Source: Gemmatimonadota bacterium | GTDB taxonomy: Bacteria; Gemmatimonadota; Gemmatimonadetes; Longimicrobiales; Gaopeijiaceae | Assembly: GCA_022826565.1 (NCBI GenBank) | Contig: JAJDUP010000058.1 | Span: 24,153-88,152 of the forward strand | Reading direction: 5' to 3' | DNA length: 64,000 nt | In this document: positions 1 to 8,285 of the stretch, one piece after another | Position numbering within the stretch: the first letter of the stretch is position 1 | How the letters are laid out: the number at the start of each line of letters is the position of its first letter | The notes under the pieces: model-generated | What the model was told of the DNA's origin: nothing | Seen by the model: only the letters and a program-made list of their open reading frames with translations | Database searches by the model: none | Program-made: the position numbers and the translations under genes

Positions 1-85
1 AACAGTAACAGCCGAAGGAAGGCCGCGGCTTCCAGCGTATCGATGAACGGGGTGGCGCCAAGCGCGCGCGCCCTGCACGTTGTCG

Positions 86-114
86 TTGACTCGAACGCGC
101 GAGCCGCCTACATT
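86..114 (+). promoter_or_regulatory. sigma70-type promoter of the exbB-exbD-exbD-tonB operon
   Basis: A -35 box TTGACT (86-91) and a -10 box TACATT (109-114) are separated by exactly 17 bases. Transcription would begin near 121, about 40 bases before the GTG start at 161. The position supports the GTG at 161 over the earlier in-frame start at 80, because 80 lies upstream of the promoter. Confidence 0.6.
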
Positions 115-160
115 GGCGCCTGTTCCGCACTCCATCCAACCTGGCTCAACGGAAGCAGAC

Positions 161-817
161 GTGGAAAGCTACGATCTACTTACCCTCTTTGCAGACGGCG
201 GATTGATGATGTACCCGCTCGTCATCTGTTCGCTCATCGGCCTCGGCGTCATCATCGCCAAGACCTGGACCCTGTGGGTCGCCCACCGTAGCGCGGTCCG
301 GGTGATCGAGGAGGTCGAAGAGGCGGCGATGGGCGGCCGGGTGGAGGACGCCATCGAGATCGCGGCTTCGACCCCGGGTCCGGCCGCTGCGATCCTGCTG
401 GCGGGGCTGCGCCGGATCAAGCACCTCACCCTGAACAAGGGCGAGCTGGAGCAGGTCATCTCGACCACCGGCGCGATCGAGCTGAGCTTCCTGGAGCGCG
501 GTCTGGTCGTCCTCGCAACGATCGCCAACGTGGCCCCGCTCATGGGATTCCTGGGCACGGTGGCGGGCATGATCGTGGCCTTCGAGTCGATCGCGGCCGC
601 GGGCGACGTGAATCCGGCGACGGTTGCGGGCGGAATCAAGGTGGCTCTGCTGACTACGGCGGCGGGGCTCACCATCGCGATTCCGGTCAACATCGGCTAC
701 AATTATTTCGTGTCGAGGATCGACAAGCTCGTCGTCGACATGGAGGAAAGCACCCAGAAGATCCTGAACATCGCCTGGGACATGGAGCGCGAAGGAAAAC
801 TCAGGGTTCTGTCCTGA
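161..817 (+). CDS. MotA/TolQ/ExbB proton channel family protein
   Basis: This inner-membrane protein is the proton channel of an ExbB-ExbD-TonB or TolQ-TolR system, which uses proton-motive force to energise outer-membrane receptors. The product from GTG 161 is 218 residues, the usual size for the family. It has an N-terminal membrane segment (MMYPLVICSLIGLGVIIAKT), a cytoplasmic loop, and the family signature around APLMGFLGTVAGMIVAF followed by a last helix near VALLTTAAGLTIAIPV. GTG 161 is preferred because it follows the promoter and a GGAAG sequence; an in-frame start at 80 exists. It heads an operon with two ExbD-like proteins and a TonB protein, so its partners are probably the SusC receptors seen later in the window. 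ExbB versus TolQ cannot be settled from sequence alone. Confidence 0.88.
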   Translation: MESYDLLTLFADGGLMMYPLVICSLIGLGVIIAKTWTLWVAHRSAVRVIEEVEEAAMGGRVEDAIEIAASTPGPAAAILLAGLRRIKHLTLNKGELEQVISTTGAIELSFLERGLVVLATIANVAPLMGFLGTVAGMIVAFESIAAAGDVNPATVAGGIKVALLTTAAGLTIAIPVNIGYNYFVSRIDKLVVDMEESTQKILNIAWDMEREGKLRVLS

Positions 818-919
818 GGCTTGAGCAGTTTTCGGGGCGGGTTCCTCTGGCGGAACCTTTGACCCCGCGGGTGGTAGCAAACAACAAGACGCAGCAAACA
901 ATCGGACGGGAGAGCACCC

Positions 920-1342
920 ATGGCGGTTCTCGGCGGCAAGAAGTCCAAGGTCTCTGACGAGATCCCATCCTCGTCAATGGCCGACATCGCGTTCCTCCTT
1001 CTGATCTTCTTCCTGGTCACGACGACCTTCCCGAAGGACAAGGGACTCGCGATCGTCCTGCCCGAGCAGGGCGAGGAGCAGGAGGTCAGCCAGAAGAACA
1101 TCCTCCACATCCTCATCAACCCCACGGGCGCCGTGACGATCCGGCGGGGCGAGAGTCAGCAGGAGCAGACGGTGCGTCCGAGCGACGTGGAGGCGATCTG
1201 GAGGCAGGACGTGGCCCAGAACGAGAATCTGATCGCCGCTGTAAAGACCCACCCCGATGCACCGTATCGTTTCATGATCGATGTCCTGGACGCCCTCCAG
1301 TCGGCGGGCTCCGAACGTATCTCGCTGCAGGTCCTGGAGTAG
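920..1342 (+). CDS. ExbD/TolR biopolymer transport protein (first copy)
   Basis: ExbD/TolR proteins sit in the inner membrane beside ExbB and carry the proton-binding aspartate of the motor. The 140-residue product starts with a short cytoplasmic tail and then a single membrane helix, SSMADIAFLLLIFFLVTTTF, in which the family aspartate is visible. A periplasmic domain of about 100 residues follows. It lies 102 bases after the channel gene and 6 bases before a second ExbD-like gene. The two share the same tail and helix but differ in the periplasmic domain, so they may form a heteromeric pair; that is inference. Confidence 0.92.
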   Translation: MAVLGGKKSKVSDEIPSSSMADIAFLLLIFFLVTTTFPKDKGLAIVLPEQGEEQEVSQKNILHILINPTGAVTIRRGESQQEQTVRPSDVEAIWRQDVAQNENLIAAVKTHPDAPYRFMIDVLDALQSAGSERISLQVLE

Positions 1343-1348
1343 CGCGCA

Positions 1349-1792
1349 ATGGTCAAAGGCGGAGGGTTGCAACGAAAGTCCAAGGCATCGCAGGAGATTC
1401 CATCCTCCTCGATGGCGGACATCGCGTTCCTGCTTCTGATCTTCTTCATGGTCTCCACCGTGTTCCAGAAGGACACGAACCGCCCCATCGAGTGGGCGCA
1501 GGCAGAGGCCACGGAGAAGATCGACCAGAAGCAGAAGAACATTCAGAACATCTGGCTTGATCCGAACGGCGACGTCTACATCAACGACGTGCAGACGTCG
1601 ATGGAAGAGGTCAGCGCCATCATCGCTCCCATGTACCGGGTCAACCGCGAGCTGGTGGTATCGATCCGGTCGGACCGGACGGTGCCGTACCGCTACATCG
1701 ACGCGGTGCAGCAGGAGCTGGTGGCAGCAGGTTTATTGAGGGTCGTGTTTGCGACCGAGTTGGAACAGGACATGACGAGGGAGAGACGATGA
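1349..1792 (+). CDS. ExbD/TolR biopolymer transport protein (second copy)
   Basis: This 147-residue protein is a second ExbD/TolR subunit. It repeats the EIPSSSMADIAFLLLIFF segment of its neighbour, including the membrane aspartate, and then diverges in the periplasmic part. Its stop codon overlaps the start of the TonB gene by four bases (ATGA), which indicates translational coupling. Two adjacent ExbD genes are common in Bacteroidota and Gemmatimonadota Ton operons. The paralogue may tune the motor for different receptors, but nothing in the sequence shows which. Confidence 0.92.
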   Translation: MVKGGGLQRKSKASQEIPSSSMADIAFLLLIFFMVSTVFQKDTNRPIEWAQAEATEKIDQKQKNIQNIWLDPNGDVYINDVQTSMEEVSAIIAPMYRVNRELVVSIRSDRTVPYRYIDAVQQELVAAGLLRVVFATELEQDMTRERR

Positions 1793-2466
1793 GCGAGCAA
1801 GTCGAACAACAGTCAATTGTCACGGAAACCGCCAACGACCGCTTCAAGAGTTCATTCTCGACGTGGTTCTGGGGCTCGATGATCACGGCCACGGTGTTTC
1901 ATTTCGTGTTCTTTGCCTTCCTCAACTTCGGTGAGCCCGAGGATGTGAGCATGAGCATGGACGAGATCATCACCATGGACATCCCGCCCGAGATCGAGAT
2001 TCCGCCGCCGCCCGAGGCGATCGCCCGCCCGGCCACGCCGGTGGTGACGAGCGCCACGATCGACGAGGACATCACGATCGCGCCGGTCACCTTCGACGAG
2101 AACCCGGTCGAGAACCTGCCGCCGCCGCCCGACGAGGTCGAGACGGACATCGGAGCGGCCCCGGTCTTCACGCCGTATACCGTGAAGCCCGACTACACGA
2201 ACGCCAACGAAGTGCGGAGAGCGCTCGAGCGCGAGTATCCGCCGCTGCTGCGCGACGCCGGGATCGGCGGGACGACCATCGTGTGGTTCTTCATCGACGA
2301 GCAGGGCGTCGTGCAGAACCAGGTGGTGCAGAATAGTTCCGGGCACCAGGCGCTGGACGACGCCGCGTTGCGCGTGGCTCCGGTATTCAAGTTCACCCCG
2401 GCGCTGAACCGCGACAAAGCGGTTCCGGTCTGGGTGCAGCTTCCGATTACCTTCACTACCAAGTAG
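1789..2466 (+). CDS. tonB: TonB family energy-transducing protein
   Basis: TonB spans the periplasm and passes energy from ExbB/ExbD to outer-membrane receptors. The 225-residue product has a cytoplasmic tail of about 25 residues, one membrane helix (FWGSMITATVFHFVFFAFLN), and a proline-rich spacer with PPPPE and LPPPPDEVE stretches. The C-terminal domain, from about residue 140, has the family pattern YPPLLRDAGIGGTTIVWFFI ending near VWVQLPITF. It overlaps the upstream exbD by four bases, and the operon ends at a strong terminator. The two SusC-type receptors in this window are likely clients. Confidence 0.93.
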   Translation: MSEQVEQQSIVTETANDRFKSSFSTWFWGSMITATVFHFVFFAFLNFGEPEDVSMSMDEIITMDIPPEIEIPPPPEAIARPATPVVTSATIDEDITIAPVTFDENPVENLPPPPDEVETDIGAAPVFTPYTVKPDYTNANEVRRALEREYPPLLRDAGIGGTTIVWFFIDEQGVVQNQVVQNSSGHQALDDAALRVAPVFKFTPALNRDKAVPVWVQLPITFTTK

Positions 2467-2487
2467 CGCGCTCGGCCGCCCAGGCGC

Positions 2488-2530
2488 GGGAACGCCCCGC
2501 CGGCCGAGTGGCCGGCGGGGCGTTCCCTTG
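2488..2530 (+). terminator. Rho-independent-type terminator after tonB
   Basis: A perfect 18-bp inverted repeat (arms 2488-2505 and 2510-2527) with a GAGT loop sits 21 bases after the tonB stop. The stem is very GC-rich and only a short TT follows, as is common in high-GC genomes. It separates the Ton operon from the yggS-ileS run. Confidence 0.85.
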
Positions 2531-2563
2531 TCCGGCTGCCACCTGACCCGAGTTGCGAAGCGA

Positions 2564-3286
2564 ATGACAGGGCACGACCCCTACCACCGTGCTGTTGCGG
2601 AGAACCTGCCGCGCGTAGTGGAGCGGATCGCGGCGGCCGCCGAGCGAAGCGGTCGCGATCCGGGTGCGGTGCGGGTCGTGGCGGTCACGAAGGGGCATCC
2701 GCCCGGGGCGATCGAGGCCGCGCTCGCCGCGGGGCTGCGCGACATCGGCGAGAACCGCGTGGAGGAGCTGCAGTGGAAGGCGCCGCTCTTCGAGGCCGAG
2801 CCGGTGACCTGGCACGCGATCGGCCACATCCAGCGCCGCAAGGCGGCCGGTGCCGCCCGCCTCGCGGCCCTGATCCACAGCGTCGACTCCCTCCGCCTCG
2901 CCGAGAAGCTGTCGCGTCTCGGCGTGGCCGAGGGGCGGCGCATCCCCGTCCTCGTCCAGGTCAACGCCTCCGGCGAAGCCACCAAGGGCGGCTTCCCGGC
3001 GGCGCGTGCCCCGGACGAGGCCGTCGCCGGCATCGCACGGGTCGCGGGGCTGCCGGGCCTGCGCGTCGACGGCCTGATGACCATGGCCCCCTTCGTCGCC
3101 GACGAGCCCACCCTGCGCGCCACGTTCCGCACCACCCGCGCCGTGCTCGAGGCTGCGCGGGGGATCGACGGGGTCGAGGGGCGCGAGCTCTCGATGGGCA
3201 TGTCGAACGACTATGAAACCGCAGTCGAGGAGGGAAGCACGATGGTGAGGTTGGGCACGACGTTGCTTGGGAGGCGGCCAGGATGA
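2564..3286 (+). CDS. yggS: YggS/PROSC family pyridoxal-phosphate homeostasis protein
   Basis: YggS-type proteins are cytosolic PLP-binding proteins that help control free PLP and amino-acid pools; no enzyme reaction is firmly known. The product of about 240 residues contains the PLP lysine in VVAVTKGHPP (K43), the GLRDIGENRVEELQ segment, WHAIGHIQRRKA, VLVQVNASGEATKGG and the C-terminal ELSMGMSNDYETAVEEGSTM phosphate-binding region, all typical of the family. I chose ATG 2564 over an in-frame TTG at 2528 because the TTG lies against the terminator stem. It overlaps the next gene by four bases. Confidence 0.95.
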   Translation: MTGHDPYHRAVAENLPRVVERIAAAAERSGRDPGAVRVVAVTKGHPPGAIEAALAAGLRDIGENRVEELQWKAPLFEAEPVTWHAIGHIQRRKAAGAARLAALIHSVDSLRLAEKLSRLGVAEGRRIPVLVQVNASGEATKGGFPAARAPDEAVAGIARVAGLPGLRVDGLMTMAPFVADEPTLRATFRTTRAVLEAARGIDGVEGRELSMGMSNDYETAVEEGSTMVRLGTTLLGRRPG

Positions 3287-4212
3287 GCGGGGGCAGCGAG
3301 ATGGACCGCATCCGCGAAGCCGCGCTGGCCGTGCAGAGCCGGGGGGCGGCCGCCCCCCGCGTGGGGATCATTCTGGGCACGGGGCTGGGGGGGCTGGCCG
3401 ACGCGATCGAGGTCGACGCCGCGATCGACTACGAGGACCTGCCGCACTTCCCGGTGTCCACCGTCATGTCGCACCAGGGCAAGCTCATTCTGGGGACGCT
3501 CTCGGGGGTGCCCGTGGTGGCGATGCAGGGCCGCTTCCACCGCTACGAAGGTTACTCGCATCAGGAGATCGTCTTCCCGGTCCGGGTCATGCGGCTGCTC
3601 GGCGCCGACGCCCTGATCGTCTCGGCCGCGTGCGGCGGCATGAACCCGCTGTGGGGTCCGGGGGACCTCGTCCTTCTCGACGACCACATCAACTTCATGG
3701 GCGACAGCCCGCTGATCGGGCCCAACCTGGACGAGCTGGGTCCGCGCTTCCCGGACATGTCCGCGCCGTACGACCGCGGCCTGCGCGACGCTGCGGCGGC
3801 CGTGGCCATGGAGGAGCGGATCGCCGTGCGGCATGGTGTCTATGTTGCGGTGCCGGGGCCACAGCTCGAGACCCGCGCCGAGTACCGCATGCTGCGCGCG
3901 ATGGGTGCGGATGTCGTGGGCATGTCGACCGTGCCCGAGGTCATCGCGGCGCGCCACATGGACATGCGGGTGCTTGCCATCGCCGTCATCACCGACCAGT
4001 GCCTTCCCGACGCGCTCGAGGAGGTGGACATCGAGAGAATCATCGCCACGGCGACCGCCGCCGGGCCGAAGCTGACGCGAGTGGTCGCAGGCGTCGTAAG
4101 CCGCATGGCCGACGAGCCGGCTGTTCTCCGCGCCTTGGACACCCCCGCGGCCGGGCAAACCCACCCCGCGGGCGAAGGCGCCGGTGACCCCGCCTCGGAG
4201 CCCGTCTCCTGA
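3283..4212 (+). CDS. punA: purine-nucleoside phosphorylase (class I, trimeric type)
   Basis: The enzyme cleaves purine nucleosides with phosphate to give the free base and (deoxy)ribose-1-phosphate in purine salvage. The 309-residue protein shows GIILGTGLGGLA, the phosphate-binding MSHQGKLILG, MQGRFHRYEGYS, VSAACGGMNP and AVPGPQLETRAEYRMLRAMG followed by VVGMSTVPEVIAARH. The glutamate of the base-binding site (human E201) is present in QLET. The residue matching human N243 is aspartate (AVITDQCLP), which may change base selectivity. The last 30 or so residues are an Ala/Pro/Gly-rich tail. The gene overlaps yggS by four bases, and its TGA shares one base with the ileS ATG. Confidence 0.93.
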   Translation: MSGGSEMDRIREAALAVQSRGAAAPRVGIILGTGLGGLADAIEVDAAIDYEDLPHFPVSTVMSHQGKLILGTLSGVPVVAMQGRFHRYEGYSHQEIVFPVRVMRLLGADALIVSAACGGMNPLWGPGDLVLLDDHINFMGDSPLIGPNLDELGPRFPDMSAPYDRGLRDAAAAVAMEERIAVRHGVYVAVPGPQLETRAEYRMLRAMGADVVGMSTVPEVIAARHMDMRVLAIAVITDQCLPDALEEVDIERIIATATAAGPKLTRVVAGVVSRMADEPAVLRALDTPAAGQTHPAGEGAGDPASEPVS

Positions 4213-7200
4213 TGCGCTACCCCGCACGCCCCGCGACCCTCGTCGCGCTCGAAGAGGCCGTCCTCGAACGATGGCGCGAGGAGGACACCTTCCGCCGCAC
4301 CCTCGAGGCCACCGCGGACGGCGAACAGTTCGTCTTCTACGAGGGCCCGCCCACCGCGAACGGCCGCCCCGGCCTGCACCACATCATCAGCCGGGCGATC
4401 AAGGACCTGGTGTGCCGCTATCAGACGATGCTCGGCCGCCACGTCACGCGCATCGCGGGCTGGGACACCCATGGCCTCCCCGTCGAGATCGAGGCGCAGA
4501 AGCAGCTCGGGATCGAGGACAAGCGCGAGATCGAGGAGCGGGGCATCGGCTGGTTCAACGAGCGCTGCAAGGAGTCGGTCTTCACCTACAAGGACGAGTG
4601 GGAGCGCTTCTCGGAGCGGATCGGCTACTGGCTGGACTACTCGCGGCCGTACGTCACCTTCCACGCCGAGTACGTCGAGTCGATCTGGTGGCTCCTGAAG
4701 CAGATGGCCGACAGGGGGCTGCTGTACAAGGGCCACAAGGTCGTGCCGTGGTGCCCATCCGACCAGACCGTGCTGTCGTCCCACGAACTCTCGCTAGGAT
4801 ACCGCGACGTGAAGGATCCGTCGCTGTGGGTCACCCTCGAACTCCTCGACGGATCGGGGCGCCACCTGCTGGTGTGGACGACGACGCCGTGGACGCTGGT
4901 GTCGAACGCGGCGCTGGCCGTGCACCCGGAGATCGAGTACGTGGAGGTCGAGGACGCGGGCAAGCGGCTGATTCTGGCGCGGATGCGGGCAGAAGCGCTC
5001 TTCGGGGAGGATCGGATCGGCGGCGCAGTGCCTGCTTCGGAGCTCGTGGGGGCGAGGTACAGGCGTCCGTTCGAGTTGATTCCGGCCGACCGGGTGCGGG
5101 GGCGCGCGTGGGAGATCGTCACCGGCGACTTCGTGTCGGACGAGGAGGGGTCGGGGATCGTGCACATGGCGCCCGCGTACGGCGCGGACGACTACGAGGC
5201 GGGCAGGGAGTTCGGCCTCGCGGTCATGGAGCCGGTGCAGAGCGACGGCACTTTCGCGGCGGACCTGTCGCTGATCGGCGGGAAGTTCTTCAAGGACGCC
5301 GACGAGCACCTCGTGCGCGACCTGGAGGAGCGCGGCCTGGTCTTCGCCTGCACGAGCGAGTCGCACTCGTATCCGCACTGCTGGCGCTGCGACGCTCCGC
5401 TGGTCTACATGGCCCGGCACAGCTGGTTCGCGCGCACCTCGACGCTTCGGGACGACTTGCTGGCGAACAACGCACAGGTCAACTGGTATCCGGCGCAGGT
5501 CGGCGAGGGGCGCTTCGGGGAGTGGCTGAAGGGGAATGTGGACTGGGCGCTCTCGCGCGACCGCTACTGGGGCACGCCGCTGCCGGTCTGGGTGTCCGAG
5601 GACGATCCGGAGAACGTGGAGTGGATCGGGAGCTTCGGGCAGCTCGCCGAGAAGGTAGGGGAGCTGCCGGAGGACTTCGATCCGCACCGCCCCTTCATCG
5701 ACGAGATCACCTGGCGCTGCCCCGAGACCGGATCGGTCATGCGGCGCAGCCCGGAGGTGATCGATGTCTGGTTCGACTCGGGCGCAATGCCGTGGGCGCA
5801 GTGGCACTACCCCTTCGAAAACGTGGAGGAGTACGAGCGCCACTTCCCGGCGGACTTCATCTGCGAGGCGGTGGATCAGACGCGCGGATGGTTCTACTCG
5901 CTCCACGCGATCTCGACGATGCTCGGCCTGGGCCCGGTCTTCCGCAACGTGATCGTCAACGACCTGATCCTGGACGCGCAGGGGCGGAAGATGTCGAAGT
6001 CGAAGGGCAACGTGGTCGACCCGTGGGACGCGGTCGCGGATCACGGGGCCGACGGCGTGCGCTGGTACATGGTCACGGTCAGCAATCCGTGGCTGCCGAC
6101 CCGCTTCGACCCGGATGGGGTGCGAGAGTCGGCGGCGCGCTTTTTCGACACGCTGCTCAACACGTACCGGTTCTTTGCGCTGTACGCGAACCTGGAGGAC
6201 TGGGGGCCGGGGGGCGCCGTCCCGGAGGCGCCGTCCCGGCCCCCGCTCGACCGCTGGCTCCTCTCGCGGCTGAACCGGCTGATCCGCACGGTCCGCGCCG
6301 AACTCGACGGCTACAATCCCACGCGCGCCTACCGGGCCGTGGCCGCATTCGTCGACGGCGAGCTCTCGAACTGGTACGTGCGGCGCTCCCGCTCGCGTTT
6401 CTGGGGCAGCGCCGATGCGGCCGACTCGGCGGCGGCCTTCGCGACCCTGCACGAGGCGCTTCGCGTCACGGCGTTGCTCATCGCGCCGGTCACGCCCTTC
6501 ACCTCCGATTGGCTCCACCGCGCGCTGACGGGCCGTTCCAGCCACACGGAGCCCTTCCCGGAGGCCGATGAAGCGCTGATCGACGGCGCACTCGAGGCCG
6601 ACATGGCCCACGTCCGCACCCTCAGCACCCTGGGCCGGGCCGCGCGTGAGGAGGTGGGCATCCGTGTGCGGCAGCCGCTTGGGCGCCTGCTCGCGGTAAT
6701 CCCCGGCGCGCCGCCTGCCGATGACGTGCTGGCGCTGCTGCGCGACGAGATCAACGTCAAGAGGGTCGAGTTCGCGGCTTCGTCCGAGGGGCTGGTGACG
6801 CTGGCCGCACGTCCCGACTTCCGTGCGCTCGGCAAGCGCTTCCGCAAGCTCACCCAGGAGGCGGCCGCGCAGGTCCGGGGCCTGGGCGGCGAGGCGTTGG
6901 CGACCGTGCGCGGGGGCGGCACCGCGCGCATCACGGTGGCCGGCGAGTGGCACGAGGTCGGCGCGGAGGACATGGAGGTGGTGGAGGAGGCGCAGGGCGA
7001 CTGGGTGGTGCGCAGCGAGGGCCGCTGCACGGTCGGCCTCGATCCCGCCATCAGCGCCGAGTTGAGGATGGAGGGGCTGGCGCGGGAGCTGGTCAGCCGC
7101 ATCCAGCGCCTGCGCCGCGACTCGGGCCTCGCGGTGACCGACCGAATCCGCCTCGGGATCGCCGGCGGAGACTTGGTGCGCGCGACCGCCCGCGAGCACG

Positions 7201-7337
7201 GCGATGCGATCGCGCGCGAGACCCTCGCCGTCGTGATGGAGATCGGTGCGCGGCTGGACGGCTACGACCACCGGAAGGAGGGCGGGCTGGACGGGGAGGC
7301 CGCGGGGTGGGGGCTCTCCGTCGCGGCGGCGCCTTGA
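4212..7337 (+). CDS. ileS: isoleucyl-tRNA synthetase, type-2-like
   Basis: IleRS charges tRNA-Ile with isoleucine and edits misactivated valine. The 1041-residue protein has the first class I signature as GLHH (residues 54-57) in GPPTANGRPGLHH, and the second as KMSKS (593-597). The large insertion between them is the CP1 editing domain, including LLVWTTTPWTLVSNAALAVH. The anticodon-binding domain follows, and no C-terminal CxxC zinc finger is present, which fits the longer type 2 (eukaryote-like) group rather than the E. coli type 1 group. Type 2 enzymes are generally insensitive to mupirocin; for this protein that is inference. ATG overlaps the upstream stop by one base. Confidence 0.97.
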   Translation: MRYPARPATLVALEEAVLERWREEDTFRRTLEATADGEQFVFYEGPPTANGRPGLHHIISRAIKDLVCRYQTMLGRHVTRIAGWDTHGLPVEIEAQKQLGIEDKREIEERGIGWFNERCKESVFTYKDEWERFSERIGYWLDYSRPYVTFHAEYVESIWWLLKQMADRGLLYKGHKVVPWCPSDQTVLSSHELSLGYRDVKDPSLWVTLELLDGSGRHLLVWTTTPWTLVSNAALAVHPEIEYVEVEDAGKRLILARMRAEALFGEDRIGGAVPASELVGARYRRPFELIPADRVRGRAWEIVTGDFVSDEEGSGIVHMAPAYGADDYEAGREFGLAVMEPVQSDGTFAADLSLIGGKFFKDADEHLVRDLEERGLVFACTSESHSYPHCWRCDAPLVYMARHSWFARTSTLRDDLLANNAQVNWYPAQVGEGRFGEWLKGNVDWALSRDRYWGTPLPVWVSEDDPENVEWIGSFGQLAEKVGELPEDFDPHRPFIDEITWRCPETGSVMRRSPEVIDVWFDSGAMPWAQWHYPFENVEEYERHFPADFICEAVDQTRGWFYSLHAISTMLGLGPVFRNVIVNDLILDAQGRKMSKSKGNVVDPWDAVADHGADGVRWYMVTVSNPWLPTRFDPDGVRESAARFFDTLLNTYRFFALYANLEDWGPGGAVPEAPSRPPLDRWLLSRLNRLIRTVRAELDGYNPTRAYRAVAAFVDGELSNWYVRRSRSRFWGSADAADSAAAFATLHEALRVTALLIAPVTPFTSDWLHRALTGRSSHTEPFPEADEALIDGALEADMAHVRTLSTLGRAAREEVGIRVRQPLGRLLAVIPGAPPADDVLALLRDEINVKRVEFAASSEGLVTLAARPDFRALGKRFRKLTQEAAAQVRGLGGEALATVRGGGTARITVAGEWHEVGAEDMEVVEEAQGDWVVRSEGRCTVGLDPAISAELRMEGLARELVSRIQRLRRDSGLAVTDRIRLGIAGGDLVRATAREHGDAIARETLAVVMEIGARLDGYDHRKEGGLDGEAAGWGLSVAAAP

Positions 7338-8284
7338 TTCGGCACCGATGGGTCGCGGACCCCGGCGCCGGCGGTCGCGTCGACAGCTACGTGGCTGAAG
7401 CGCTGGGTCTCTCTCGCAGCCGGGTGGCGGCCCTGGTGGCGGCAGGCGACGTCCTGGTCGATGGCCGCGTGCCGAAGAAGTCCGAGCCGGTCAGCCCCGG
7501 CGAGGAGCTGGAGGTGCGGGTCCCCGAGCCGGTCCCCGCCACCGCCGAGCCGCAGGATATCCCGCTGAAGATCGTGTTCGAGGACGGGGAGCTGGTTGTC
7601 GTCGACAAGCAGGCCGGGCTGGTGGTGCATCCCGCGCCGGGGCATCCCGGCGGGACGCTGGTCAACGCGCTCCTGCACAATGTGGGCGACCTGGCGGGGA
7701 TCGGCGGGACGCTCCGCCCCGGGATCGTGCACCGGCTGGACCGCGACACCTCGGGGCTGATGGTGGTGGCGAAGAGCGACCGTGCGCACCAGGCGTTGTC
7801 GGCCGCGCTGAGGGCGCGCAGCGTGAAGCGCACCTACCTGGCCGCGCTGTGGGGGACGCTGAGCGAGCCGAGCGTGGTGGTGGACCAGCCGATCGCGAGG
7901 CATCCGCGCGACCGCGTCCGGATGGCGGTGGTGGCGGGGGGGCGGCGGGCGCGCACCCGGTTCCGGCACCTGGAGCGGTGGGAGGCCGCATCGCTGTGCG
8001 AGGCCGAGCTCGACACCGGGCGCACGCACCAGATCCGCGTGCATGCGGCGGCGGTCGGCCACCCGGTGGTGGGCGACACGCTGTACGGGGCGGGGCGCGA
8101 GCGCGGGTTCGCGGGGCCGCAGCGGCCGTGGGCGATGGCGCTCGCGAGGCGGACCGCGCGCCAGTTCCTCCACGCGCACCGCCTGGCGTTCGATCATCCG
8201 GTCACCGGCCGGACGATGAGCTTCGAGGCGCCGCTCCCGCCCGATCTCGCCGCGGTGCGCGACTGGGCGCTGGCCGGGGCATAG
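7334..8284 (+). CDS. rluD: RluA/RluD family 23S rRNA pseudouridine synthase
   Basis: RluD-type enzymes convert uridines in large-subunit rRNA to pseudouridine. An N-terminal S4 RNA-binding domain (about residues 10-80) includes LGLSRSRVAALVAAGDVLVD. The catalytic domain carries GIVHRLDRDTSGLMV with catalytic aspartate D136, then DTGRTHQIRVHAAAVGHPVVGD. The start is probably TTG 7334, which overlaps the ileS stop, because no ATG lies between it and the S4 domain; GTG 7391 is too late. This overlap implies coupling to ileS. RluD versus RluA/RluC specificity cannot be proven here, although the length of about 316 residues fits RluD. Confidence 0.92.
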   Translation: MIRHRWVADPGAGGRVDSYVAEALGLSRSRVAALVAAGDVLVDGRVPKKSEPVSPGEELEVRVPEPVPATAEPQDIPLKIVFEDGELVVVDKQAGLVVHPAPGHPGGTLVNALLHNVGDLAGIGGTLRPGIVHRLDRDTSGLMVVAKSDRAHQALSAALRARSVKRTYLAALWGTLSEPSVVVDQPIARHPRDRVRMAVVAGGRRARTRFRHLERWEAASLCEAELDTGRTHQIRVHAAAVGHPVVGDTLYGAGRERGFAGPQRPWAMALARRTARQFLHAHRLAFDHPVTGRTMSFEAPLPPDLAAVRDWALAGA

Positions 8285-8285
8285 G

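Noticed and set aside
43..291. 82-residue open frame at the window start
   Set aside because: It overlaps the promoter and the proton-channel gene in another frame and its translation is Arg-rich with no motif.
4794..7271. 825-residue open frame on the minus strand opposite ileS
   Set aside because: It is the antisense shadow of ileS in GC-rich DNA; its Arg/His-rich translation has no recognisable domain, while ileS has clear signatures.
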